A stretch of DNA of 22,480 nucleotides, from NCBI RefSeq assembly GCF_035695185.1, contig NZ_DASSES010000126.1:1-22480 (forward strand). Direction: 5' to 3'. The position numbers were made by a program, and so were the translations under genes. The notes beneath the pieces are model-generated. The model was not told the DNA's origin and ran no database searches. It saw only the letters and a program-made list of their open reading frames with translations. The stretch is from Frateuria_A sp035695185. GTDB lineage: Bacteria; Pseudomonadota; Gammaproteobacteria; Xanthomonadales; Rhodanobacteraceae. Position 1 is the stretch's first letter. Every line of letters starts with the position of its first letter. Of this stretch, positions 16,324 through 22,480 are shown one piece after another.

Positions 16324-18147
16324 ATGAGCCAGTTCGATTTCCAGCCGCGAACGGACGAGCCGGCCGAGGCGCCCTGGCGTCCGCTGGACCGCACGCTGTG
16401 GCGCTGGGTGCGCGCGCACGGCGGCTCGCCACGCCTGGCGACGCTGGCCGCCTGGACCTCGTTCGCCGACGGCGCCGGCGACACCGCCCTGCCGCTGCTC
16501 GGTGAGGACGCCGGCCGCCACGGCCTGGAACCGCTCGAACGCGATGCGCTCGACGCGCTGCGCGGCGAGCCGCTGGTCGGCGATGGTGCCGGCGCGACCC
16601 CGTTCGTGCTCGACGACGCCGGCCGCCTGTACCTGCGCCGCAACTATGCCGACGAGCTGGCCGTGGCCGCGCTGGTTCACCAGCGCCTGCGCGGAGGCCC
16701 GTCCGGCACACCGGCAGATGCCGCGCTGGACGTGCTCTTCCACGGCGAGCGTGGCGAGGCGGTGCGGCGCCAGCGCGAGGCCGTCGAGGGCGTCGTGGGT
16801 CGACGACTGTTCGTGCTCACCGGCGGCCCGGGCACCGGCAAGACCACCACCGTGCTGCGCATGCTGCTGATGCTCCAGCAGCAGGCCACGCAGGCATTGC
16901 GTATCGCCGTGGCGGCACCCACCGGGAAGGCGGCGCAGCGCCTGCTGCAATCGCTGCGCGCGGGCAAGCAGGGCCTGCTCGAGCATCCCCGCACACCGCT
17001 GCCGGCCGCATGGCTGCCGCTGCTCGAGCGCATCCCGGACACCGAGGCGCTGACCTTGCACCGCCTGCTCGGCTACAGCCCCCACGGCAATCGCTTCACC
17101 CGCGACCGCGGGCATCCGCTGGCGGCGGACGTGGTGGTGGTCGACGAGGCCTCGATGGTCGACCTGGGCCTGCTTCGTGCGCTGCTGGAGGCGGTGCGGC
17201 CGGAGGCCACGCTGATCCTGGTCGGGGATGCCGATCAGCTCACCTCGGTCGCGGCCGGTTCCGTGCTGATGGACCTGGTCGGGGTACTCGAGGCGGAGCG
17301 GTCGCCGGCGCTGGTGCGGCTGGAGCACAGCTTCCGCGCGGAGCGGCCGCTGGTTGCGCTGAACCGGGCGGTGCGCGCAGGCGACGTGGCGGCGCTGGAA
17401 TCCAGCTTCGGTGCGCAGGTGCTGGCGCAGCCGGTCGCCGGCGGTGCCTCGCTGCGCCACGCGCTCGAGGCGTGGGCCGACGCGCTGGCGGCGCTGCCGA
17501 TCCGCCCGGGCGTGCCTGCCGCGGACGAGGGCCCGGCCGCGCCCGCGCAGGCCCCCGCGGTGCTGGGCGCGCTGCACGCGCTCGGTGGGCGCCAGTTGCT
17601 GTGCGCGCTGCGCGAGGGCGAGTTCGGCGCGCTGGCGGCCAACGCGCTTATCGAGCAACGCCTCAAGCGGCGCTGGAACGTGGCGGCCGACCGCGTGTGG
17701 TACCCCGGCCGGGCGGTGCTGATCACCCGCAACGACTACGCCAGCCGGTTGTTCAACGGCGACGTCGGCCTGTGCCTGGCCGACGCGGACGGCCGCCTGC
17801 GGGTGTGGTTCGAGAGCACGGGCGGTGACGGCGCGGCCGGCGCGCGCAGCTTCAGCCCGGGGGCCTTGCCGGCACACGAGGGCGCCTTCGCGATCACCAT
17901 CCACAAGTCACAGGGCTCCGAATACGCCCGCGTGGCGGTGCTGCTGCCGCCGGATCCCACGCACCGGATCCTGTCCCGCCAGTTGCTCTACACCGGCGTG
18001 TCGCGCGCGCGCCGGGTGGTCGAGCTGTGGGCCGGGGAGGCGACGCTGCACGCGGCGCTGGCGCGGCCGATCCGCCGCGCCGGCGGGCTCGCCGACCGGC
18101 TGGCGGGCGTGACGCCCGGGACACCGCAGCAGCTGTCGCTGTTGTAG
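16324..18147 (+). CDS. recD: Exodeoxyribonuclease V subunit alpha (RecD)
   Basis: RecD is the 5'-3' helicase of RecBCD; the protein has 607 residues, the same size as E. coli RecD (608). The start ATG 16324 has a GGAGG ribosome site eight bases upstream. Helicase motifs are Walker A G-G-P-G-T-G-K-T-T-T (167-176, K173), A-A-P-T-G-K-A-A, Walker B V-V-V-D-E-A-S-M-V-D (D274, E275), G-D-A-D-Q-L (301-306), T-I-H-K-S-Q-G-S-E (525-533) and Y-T-G-V-S-R-A (556-562). An amino-terminal domain of about 150 residues, which contacts RecC in the known structure, precedes the motor. The gene is separated from recB by 85 bases containing a hairpin, so it may be expressed partly independently. Its stop TAG lies at the edge of the following inverted-repeat element. 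Confidence 0.96.
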   Translation: MSQFDFQPRTDEPAEAPWRPLDRTLWRWVRAHGGSPRLATLAAWTSFADGAGDTALPLLGEDAGRHGLEPLERDALDALRGEPLVGDGAGATPFVLDDAGRLYLRRNYADELAVAALVHQRLRGGPSGTPADAALDVLFHGERGEAVRRQREAVEGVVGRRLFVLTGGPGTGKTTTVLRMLLMLQQQATQALRIAVAAPTGKAAQRLLQSLRAGKQGLLEHPRTPLPAAWLPLLERIPDTEALTLHRLLGYSPHGNRFTRDRGHPLAADVVVVDEASMVDLGLLRALLEAVRPEATLILVGDADQLTSVAAGSVLMDLVGVLEAERSPALVRLEHSFRAERPLVALNRAVRAGDVAALESSFGAQVLAQPVAGGASLRHALEAWADALAALPIRPGVPAADEGPAAPAQAPAVLGALHALGGRQLLCALREGEFGALAANALIEQRLKRRWNVAADRVWYPGRAVLITRNDYASRLFNGDVGLCLADADGRLRVWFESTGGDGAAGARSFSPGALPAHEGAFAITIHKSQGSEYARVAVLLPPDPTHRILSRQLLYTGVSRARRVVELWAGEATLHAALARPIRRAGGLADRLAGVTPGTPQQLSLL

Positions 18148-18152
18148 GAACG

Positions 18153-18243
18153 CCTGCAGGAGATGGAGGGGAGGGCCGGTCGCGTCCCGCGGCGCCTGTG
18201 CGCGACCCGGACACCCGGTCGCGCACAGGTGCGCTCCTGCAGG
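18153..18243. repeat. Nested inverted repeat (REP-like) between convergent genes
   Basis: Two perfect inverted repeats are nested here. The outer one is CCTGCAGGAG (18153-18162) with CTCCTGCAGG (18234-18243). The inner one is CCTGTGCGCGACC (18195-18207) with GGTCGCGCACAGG (18217-18229), a 13-base-pair stem with a 9-base loop. The right arm reads GTCGCGCACAGGTGCGCTCC, which resembles the abundant GTAGGAGCGCACC-type extragenic repeats of this bacterial group. It sits between the convergent recD and serine-hydrolase genes, and the stem could terminate transcription from both sides. Confidence 0.7.
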
Positions 18244-18247
18244 GGCG

Positions 18248-19294
18248 TCAGCTCCCGAGGAACGGCTGCGCGATCTTCAGCACCGTCCGATACGGCTCGG
18301 GGTCGTTGCGGTTGCTGAGCAGGATCACGGTGAGGTGCTGCTTCGGCCAGCGCACGATCACGTTGCGGAAGCCGATGCTCTCGCCCGAGTGCCACAGCGT
18401 GTCGCCGGTGATGCGCCAGCCGTAGCCGTAGCTCGCTACGTAGGGCTCGCCGGTGACTTTCACGTGCGGGCTGAAGGCGGCCTTGCGCGAGGCATCGCCG
18501 AGCAGGCGGTCGTCGTAGAGCGCCGCATCCCACTTGGCGAGGTCGTCGATGCTGGAATAGATGCCGCCGTCGCCGCGGGTGGCGGAGGTCAGGCTCTGGT
18601 CGGTGCGCAGCCAGCGGCCCTTGGTCCAGCTGTAGCCGTAGGCGCGGTCGGGCACCGTCTTGTCGTCGTGCACGTAGAGCAGCGTGTGGTCCATGTGCAG
18701 CGGCGCAAAGATGCGCTGCCTGAGGAACTCCTGCAGCGTCTTGCCGGAGGCCTTTTCGACCACCAGCCCGAGCAGTACGTAGCCGGTGTTGCTGTAGCGG
18801 TAGGCGCTGCCCGGCGCGAAGTAGCTGCGCGGCGTGGCCGAGAGCATGCGCAGCACGTCCTGGTCGTTGAGCTGGGCGGTCTGCCCGGGCGGGATCAGGT
18901 CCTCGTAGTCGATCAGCCCGCCGGTATGGCTGAGCAACTGCCGCAAGGTGACTTTGTCGGTGGTGGCCGGCAGCGAGGGCAGCCAGTGGCGGATCGAATC
19001 GTCGAGCCTGAGCTTGCCGTCCTCGGCCAGCAGCAGGATCGCCGCTGCGGTGAACTGCTTGCTCACCGAGGCGAGGCGGAAATCGGTGTCGGGCGTGACC
19101 TTCACGTGCTGCTCGAGGTTGGCCAGACCGTAGCCGGTGCGCAGCAGCGGCTTGCCGTCCTTGAGCACGAGCAGCGCGGCACCGGGGACGTCGCCCTGGT
19201 ACTTCTGCATCAGGCGGTCGGCGTTCTGCACCGCGTCGGTGGCGTGGGCGGCGCCGGCGACCATCAGCGAAGCGAGGAATAGGGCAAGGCGCAT
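18248..19294 (-). CDS. Class C beta-lactamase-like serine hydrolase, exported
   Basis: This 348-residue protein of the beta-lactamase/penicillin-binding (AmpC/EstB/D-aminopeptidase) superfamily starts at 19294 behind a strong GGAGAAGGA ribosome site. Residues 1-18 form a signal peptide ending A-H-A. The three catalytic motifs are intact: S-V-S-K (S76 nucleophile, K79), Y-S-N (167-169) and H-S-G (302-304), the last in place of K-T-G. Family members include D-aminopeptidases, esterases and carboxypeptidases; few are true resistance beta-lactamases. No extra carboxy-terminal domain is present, unlike the longer relative at 20229-21788. It is the last gene of a minus-strand run of hydrolases but is separated from the VanX-type gene by 164 bases with two hairpins, so it may have its own promoter. 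The substrate is not known; a peptidoglycan-derived or D-amino-acid peptide is a reasonable guess from context. Confidence 0.9.
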   Translation of the reverse strand: MRLALFLASLMVAGAAHATDAVQNADRLMQKYQGDVPGAALLVLKDGKPLLRTGYGLANLEQHVKVTPDTDFRLASVSKQFTAAAILLLAEDGKLRLDDSIRHWLPSLPATTDKVTLRQLLSHTGGLIDYEDLIPPGQTAQLNDQDVLRMLSATPRSYFAPGSAYRYSNTGYVLLGLVVEKASGKTLQEFLRQRIFAPLHMDHTLLYVHDDKTVPDRAYGYSWTKGRWLRTDQSLTSATRGDGGIYSSIDDLAKWDAALYDDRLLGDASRKAAFSPHVKVTGEPYVASYGYGWRITGDTLWHSGESIGFRNVIVRWPKQHLTVILLSNRNDPEPYRTVLKIAQPFLGS

Positions 19295-19320
19295 CGTCCT
19301 TCTCCGTGCGTGGAACCCGA

Positions 19321-19347
19321 AGCCCCTCTCCGGCCGGGAGAGGGGCT
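19321..19347. repeat. GC-rich hairpin repeat, copy 1 in the gap
   Basis: AGCCCCTCTCC (19321-19331) pairs perfectly with GGAGAGGGGCT (19337-19347) across GGCCG, an 11-base-pair stem. It continues into GGGGTGAGGGTACGGC, a tail I recall from dispersed extragenic repeats in Xanthomonadales. It lies just upstream of the serine hydrolase that starts at 19294. Confidence 0.65.
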
Positions 19348-19410
19348 GGGGTGAGGGTACGGCCAGCGCGCGGTTCACGCTCCGCCCGAACCTCCACCCG
19401 CCTGTCGGCA

Positions 19411-19431
19411 CCCTCTCCCGGCGGGAGAGGG
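19411..19431. repeat. GC-rich hairpin repeat, copy 2 in the gap
   Basis: CCCTCTCCCG (19411-19420) pairs perfectly with CGGGAGAGGG (19422-19431). In practice the central bases form the loop. It shares the CCCTCTCC core with the copies at 19321 and 16277. It lies 27 bases past the end of the VanX-type gene and may act as its terminator or protect the 3' end of its message. Confidence 0.65.
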
Positions 19432-19458
19432 ATTCGACCGTTTGCCGTGAGGCAAGTG

Positions 19459-20232
19459 TCACTTCACCGGCACGTCGTAGATCGTGTTTGGCGTGGGCTC
19501 GTCGGCCCAGGTGTAGTGCCACCATTCCAGCGGATAGTTCCTGAAGCCCTCGCGCTCCATGGCCGTGCGCAGGCGCAGCCGGTTGGCGTGCTGAGCGGGC
19601 GTGACGTCCGGCGCTTCGGTGTGCGCGCGCACGTCGAAGAAGTCGAAGTGCGTGCCCATGTCCAGCTCCCGGCAATGGCTGCCCTGGGCGTTGCACTGCT
19701 CCATCGTGAGGTCGGCGGTGCCGCCGCGGCTGTGGCCGGAGATCGGGGCGATGTAGTCACCCAGCAGCACGCGCTTGTCCAGGCGTGGGTAGTGCTCGGC
19801 CCTGGTGTGCGTGTCCGACAGGTCATGCGCCCAGCGCACGAAGTGCGCCACCGCGCGCGCGGGGCGGTAGCAGTCCCACAGCTTGAGCCGCTGGTGCTGC
19901 TTGCGCAGGTCGTGCTCGACGCGGGCCAGCGCTTCGGCGACCGGGCGTTTCAGCAGGCACTTCGGCGCGAGGTAGCCGTCCACCGGCGCGCCGACGAAGT
20001 TGTCGTGGCCGGCGTACTTGATGTCCTCGGCGATGTCCGGTACCAGCGTGCGGATGTCGACCAGGCCGGCCGTGGCGGCGGTCTTCGCGGGCGACAGCGT
20101 GACCGGCTGATCGGCACGGGCCGTCAGGCTCACGAGCAGCGGACACGCCATGGCGAGCAGCCCGGCGGCGAGCTTTCCGGCGCGTGCGGGGGACGCCGTC
20201 GCCCGCGGGCGACGGATCGGGTGGTGGCTCAT
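19459..20232 (-). CDS. VanX-type D-Ala-D-Ala dipeptidase (peptidase M15D), exported
   Basis: The 257-residue product belongs to the zinc D-alanyl-D-alanine dipeptidases (VanX, DdpX). The zinc and catalytic motifs are intact: S-G-H-S-R-G-G-T-A-D-L-T with ligands H167 and D174, and E-W-W-H-Y with catalytic E236 and ligand H239. R123 in C-Y-R-P-A-R corresponds to the transition-state-stabilising R71 of VanX. The start at 20232 has a GGAG site eight bases upstream and overlaps the stop of the preceding serine-hydrolase gene (ATGA). The first 40 residues, arginine-rich, then a hydrophobic run, then A-R-A before D41, look like a signal peptide, which would place the enzyme in the periplasm. VanX and DdpX are cytoplasmic, so this variant is more likely to scavenge cell-wall dipeptides than to give vancomycin resistance. 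No vanH, vanA or vanRS genes are nearby. Confidence 0.92.
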   Translation of the reverse strand: MSHHPIRRPRATASPARAGKLAAGLLAMACPLLVSLTARADQPVTLSPAKTAATAGLVDIRTLVPDIAEDIKYAGHDNFVGAPVDGYLAPKCLLKRPVAEALARVEHDLRKQHQRLKLWDCYRPARAVAHFVRWAHDLSDTHTRAEHYPRLDKRVLLGDYIAPISGHSRGGTADLTMEQCNAQGSHCRELDMGTHFDFFDVRAHTEAPDVTPAQHANRLRLRTAMEREGFRNYPLEWWHYTWADEPTPNTIYDVPVK

Positions 20233-21788
20233 GGGCAGTCTCCGGTGCGTTCGAAGTGCAGGTCTTCGTAGTCCGAGCTGAAATCGCCCTTCGGGTCGAG
20301 CTTGGCCATGGTGAGCGTGGGTGGCGAGCCGGCGTGCGGGTCGAGCCAGGCATCCAGGTCGACGGCCGGGTCGTCCCAGTGGACCAGGTAGCGCTTGCCC
20401 AGTTGCCTGACGGTACCGTGCATGCGCGGCGACCGGCGCGCGGCCCATTGCACGGTGCCGTCGCGCGGGCAAAGCATGATCTCGCCGAACCATGGGTCGC
20501 GGTAGCGGCCACTCCAGGCGAAGGTGCGCGCGGCCACCGTGGTGGCGCCGGAAGCATCCGGCGCCCGCGCGGCCGCGGGGTGCTGTGCGGCCTCGTCGTC
20601 GAGCGCATCGGCGTACCAGGCCACGCCGCGGCCGTCGCCGGGCGCGGTGAAGTGCTTGGTCAGCACCTCGCCCAGCACGGTGCGCGCGTCCTCTGCCTCG
20701 CCGTTGATCATGAACACGAAGCCGCTGCGGCGATCCGGCAGCAGCGCCAGCATCGAGTACATGCCGCCCAGCGTGCCGGTGTGCCAGACCATCCATTGCC
20801 CGTCGACGTCGGCCATGCGCCAGCCATAGCCGTAGGCCATCACGTGGGAGTGATCCCAGGCGCGGCGCTGGTCGGAGATCGGGATCAGCATGTGCGGCGA
20901 TTGCAGCACCCGGCGCTGGGTGGCGGAGAGCCAGTCCAGCTGCGCCGGCGTGGGCGCGAGCCAGTTCCTGGCCCAGCCCAGCATGTCGGTGAGATCGCAG
21001 CGGATGCCGCCGGCCGGGTCGGAGGTGATCGCGGGAATGGTCGGGCCGTCCTGGCGCATGGCGAGGTTGCGGCCATCCTTATGGTAGTGCGGCTGGGCGA
21101 CGTTGCCGACGGCGTCGCGGCTCCAGGTGCCGACCTGGCAACGTGAAAGGCCCAGCGGCGCGAACACCTCGCGATGCATCAGCGTCTCGTAGGGCGCACC
21201 GCCGGCGGCCGCGGCCACTTCGCCGGCGACCACGTAGAGCAGGTTGTCGTACTGGTACTGCGAGCGGAAGCTGTAGCCGGGCTGGATGTAGCGCAGCGCG
21301 TGGATGATGTCCTGGCGGGTGAAGGCGTTGGGCTCGGGCCACAGCATCAGGTCGCCGCCGCCTTCGGGCAGCCCGCTGGAATGGGTGAGCAGGTCGGCCA
21401 CGCGCATGTTCTTGGTGACCCACGGGTCGGCCATGCGGAAGTCCGGCAGGTATTTCGTGACCGGGTCGTCCCAGGCGAGCTTGCCCTGATCGACCAGCCG
21501 GCCGAGCAGCGCGGTGGTCATCGCCTTGGAGTTGGAGGCGATCTTGAACAGTGTTTCGGGCGTGATCGGCTGGCCCGAGCCGGCCACGGTCTCGCCGCGG
21601 GTGGCGGTGTAGACGACCTGGCCGTTCTCGATCACGCCGACGGCGATGCCGGGGAGGTGGTAGCGCGCGACGACGGCATCGACGATGGGGTCGTAGGTTG
21701 TGTCCGCCGGCCGCGCCTCGGCGCCGAACGCGGCGAGCAGGAGCGGAAGGCACAGTGCGGCGGCCCGAAAGCGCTTCCTGCCGATCAT
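20229..21788 (-). CDS. Class C-type serine hydrolase with DUF3471 carboxy-terminal domain
   Basis: This 519-residue exported protein has a beta-lactamase-superfamily domain and, from about residue 420, a DUF3471-like barrel (W-S-G-R-Y-R-D-P-W-F-G onward). Residues 1-25 are a good signal peptide (R-K-R, hydrophobic run, A-E-A). The catalytic motifs are S-N-S-K (S85, K88), Y-D-N (180-182) and H-T-G (336-338). The combination of serine hydrolase and DUF3471 is common in families that include D-aminopeptidases and esterases of broad or unknown substrate. The start is ambiguous: ATG 21788 gives the clean signal peptide, while ATG 21836 adds 16 residues, has a GGTGGAG site and overlaps the end of the dipeptidase gene. 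The stop overlaps the VanX-type start by four bases, so the two are translationally coupled. Function in D-peptide turnover is inferred from the neighbours. Confidence 0.88.
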   Translation of the reverse strand: MIGRKRFRAAALCLPLLLAAFGAEARPADTTYDPIVDAVVARYHLPGIAVGVIENGQVVYTATRGETVAGSGQPITPETLFKIASNSKAMTTALLGRLVDQGKLAWDDPVTKYLPDFRMADPWVTKNMRVADLLTHSSGLPEGGGDLMLWPEPNAFTRQDIIHALRYIQPGYSFRSQYQYDNLLYVVAGEVAAAAGGAPYETLMHREVFAPLGLSRCQVGTWSRDAVGNVAQPHYHKDGRNLAMRQDGPTIPAITSDPAGGIRCDLTDMLGWARNWLAPTPAQLDWLSATQRRVLQSPHMLIPISDQRRAWDHSHVMAYGYGWRMADVDGQWMVWHTGTLGGMYSMLALLPDRRSGFVFMINGEAEDARTVLGEVLTKHFTAPGDGRGVAWYADALDDEAAQHPAAARAPDASGATTVAARTFAWSGRYRDPWFGEIMLCPRDGTVQWAARRSPRMHGTVRQLGKRYLVHWDDPAVDLDAWLDPHAGSPPTLTMAKLDPKGDFSSDYEDLHFERTGDCP

Positions 21789-21822
21789 CGGGCGCCGGTC
21801 ATGGTAAGCGGACGGCTCCCGC

Positions 21823-22480
21823 TCAATGCCGCGCATCGCGCTCCACCTCGCGCCACAGGCGCAGCAGGTTGCCGCCCCAGATCCTGGCGATGTCGGCGTC
21901 GCTGAAGCCGGCGCGGCGCAGCGCGGCGGTGACGTTGCGCGTCTCGCTGGCGTCCTTCCAGCCGGTGATGCCGCCGCCGCCGTCGAAGTCCGAGGCGATC
22001 CCGACGTGGTCGATGCCGGCGACGTCGGCGATGTGGCGGATCTGCCTGACGTAGTCCTCGACCGTGGGCAGCGGGAACTGCTGCTGGATCTTCGCCATGC
22101 CCGCGGCCATCGCCGGCAGGTAGTCGTGCTTGTCGCTGTCGTATTCCTTGTCGCCCGCCGCGTGCGCGACTTCGGCCTGCAGCTTCTTCTCGGCGCCCTC
22201 GCGGCCCGGGTCCTTCTTGAGGAACTCCTTGTAGGCCACCGCCTGGATCACGCCGCCCTTGGCCGCGATGGCGCGCAGCAGGTCGTCGGGCAAATTGCGC
22301 GGGTGGTCGAGCACGGCGCGCGCACCGGAGTGCGAGGCCAGCAGCGGCGCCTTGGACACCGCCAGCGCATCGCGCACGCAGGCGTCGGAGGCGTGCGAGA
22401 TGTCGACCATCATGCCCAGCGCGTTGGCGCGCGCGACCACCCGGCGGCCGAAGGCGGTCATGCCGTGGTCGCCCTTGCTG
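21823..22480 (-). CDS. Membrane (renal-type) dipeptidase, peptidase M19, partial
   Basis: The carboxy-terminal 218 residues of an M19 zinc dipeptidase are visible; the amino end, with any signal peptide and the first metal ligands, is beyond the right edge. The frame stays open upstream of the methionine at 22461 (S-K-G-D-H-G precedes it), so that methionine is internal. Motifs are M-V-D-I-S-H, L-L-A-S-H-S-G-A-R with the following H-P-R-N-L-P-D-D, and V-G-I-A-S-D-F-D-G-G-G, all standard for the family. M19 enzymes cleave dipeptides and tolerate D-residues at the carboxy end. An acidic, lysine-rich insert (D-K-E-Y-D-S-D-K-H-D) lies between the second and third motifs, as in bacterial relatives. 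The serine hydrolase begins 34 bases downstream, so this is likely the upstream member of the same operon. Confidence 0.92.
   Translation of the reverse strand, partial: SKGDHGMTAFGRRVVARANALGMMVDISHASDACVRDALAVSKAPLLASHSGARAVLDHPRNLPDDLLRAIAAKGGVIQAVAYKEFLKKDPGREGAEKKLQAEVAHAAGDKEYDSDKHDYLPAMAAGMAKIQQQFPLPTVEDYVRQIRHIADVAGIDHVGIASDFDGGGGITGWKDASETRNVTAALRRAGFSDADIARIWGGNLLRLWREVERDARH

Noticed and set aside
12576..16643. Open frame of 1355 codons on the minus strand opposite recB and the start of recD
   Set aside because: Same cause: an antisense shadow of two certain genes, with low-complexity composition and no domain.
19459..20232. Vancomycin resistance locus
   Set aside because: The VanX-type gene lacks vanH, vanA and vanRS partners, carries a signal peptide, and sits among other peptide hydrolases in a Gram-negative background.
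18248..21788. Beta-lactam resistance genes
   Set aside because: Both serine hydrolases have the class C fold motifs, but H-S-G/H-T-G replace K-T-G and the family is mostly peptidases and esterases; resistance cannot be claimed from sequence.
21789..21822. Tiny open frame M-T-G-A-R ending at the start of the serine hydrolase
   Set aside because: A five-codon frame whose stop overlaps the next ATG could couple translation, but such short frames arise easily by chance and nothing else supports it.
22461..22480. Adapter remnant at the right end
   Set aside because: The last 20 bases show no adapter match and continue the M19 dipeptidase frame, so the right edge is simply a cut in the window.

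Overview
The window is high-GC DNA (about 70% G+C by eye) that looks like a gammaproteobacterium of the order Xanthomonadales, for example a Rhodanobacter/Dyella-like or Lysobacter-like genus. The basis is a typical TrpE amino end, a complete RecBCD set in recC-recB-recD order, a NodT-type lipoprotein efflux channel, and GC-rich hairpin repeats of a kind common in that order. The placement is an inference from recalled family sequences, not a search. Bases 1-13 are identical to the constant end of an Illumina TruSeq adapter, so position 1 is very likely an untrimmed contig end.

Layout, left to right. On the minus strand, 1-693 is the cut-off gene of a GYF-domain membrane protein. On the plus strand, 1016-2491 is trpE, the large subunit of anthranilate synthase, without trpG, trpD or trpC beside it. 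At 2678-8455 follows a tightly overlapping three-gene operon for a heavy-metal-type RND efflux pump: outer-membrane channel, periplasmic adaptor, inner-membrane pump. An imperfect palindrome lies just upstream of it and may be its operator. At 8498-9205 is a predicted periplasmic protein with the chorismate-lyase (UbiC) fold. Next come recC (9244-12693), recB (12690-16238) and recD (16324-18147), the helicase-nuclease for double-strand break repair and linear DNA degradation. recC and recB overlap by 4 bases; recB and recD are separated by 85 bases that carry a GC-rich hairpin.

On the minus strand, reading from the right edge leftwards, is a run of four exported or probably exported hydrolases: a renal-type (M19) dipeptidase cut by the window end, a class C beta-lactamase-like serine hydrolase with a DUF3471 tail, a VanX-type D-Ala-D-Ala dipeptidase, and, after a gap with two hairpin repeats, a second class C-type serine hydrolase. 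All four families act on small peptides or on D-amino-acid-containing or peptidoglycan-like substrates. Together they suggest a periplasmic module that breaks down D-peptides or cell-wall fragments.

I saw no tRNA or rRNA genes, CRISPR arrays, transposases or prophage genes. The most interesting points are the D-peptide hydrolase cluster, the exported UbiC-fold protein next to recCBD, the hairpin repeats around recD and the cluster, the adapter remnant, and the candidate metal-efflux operator.
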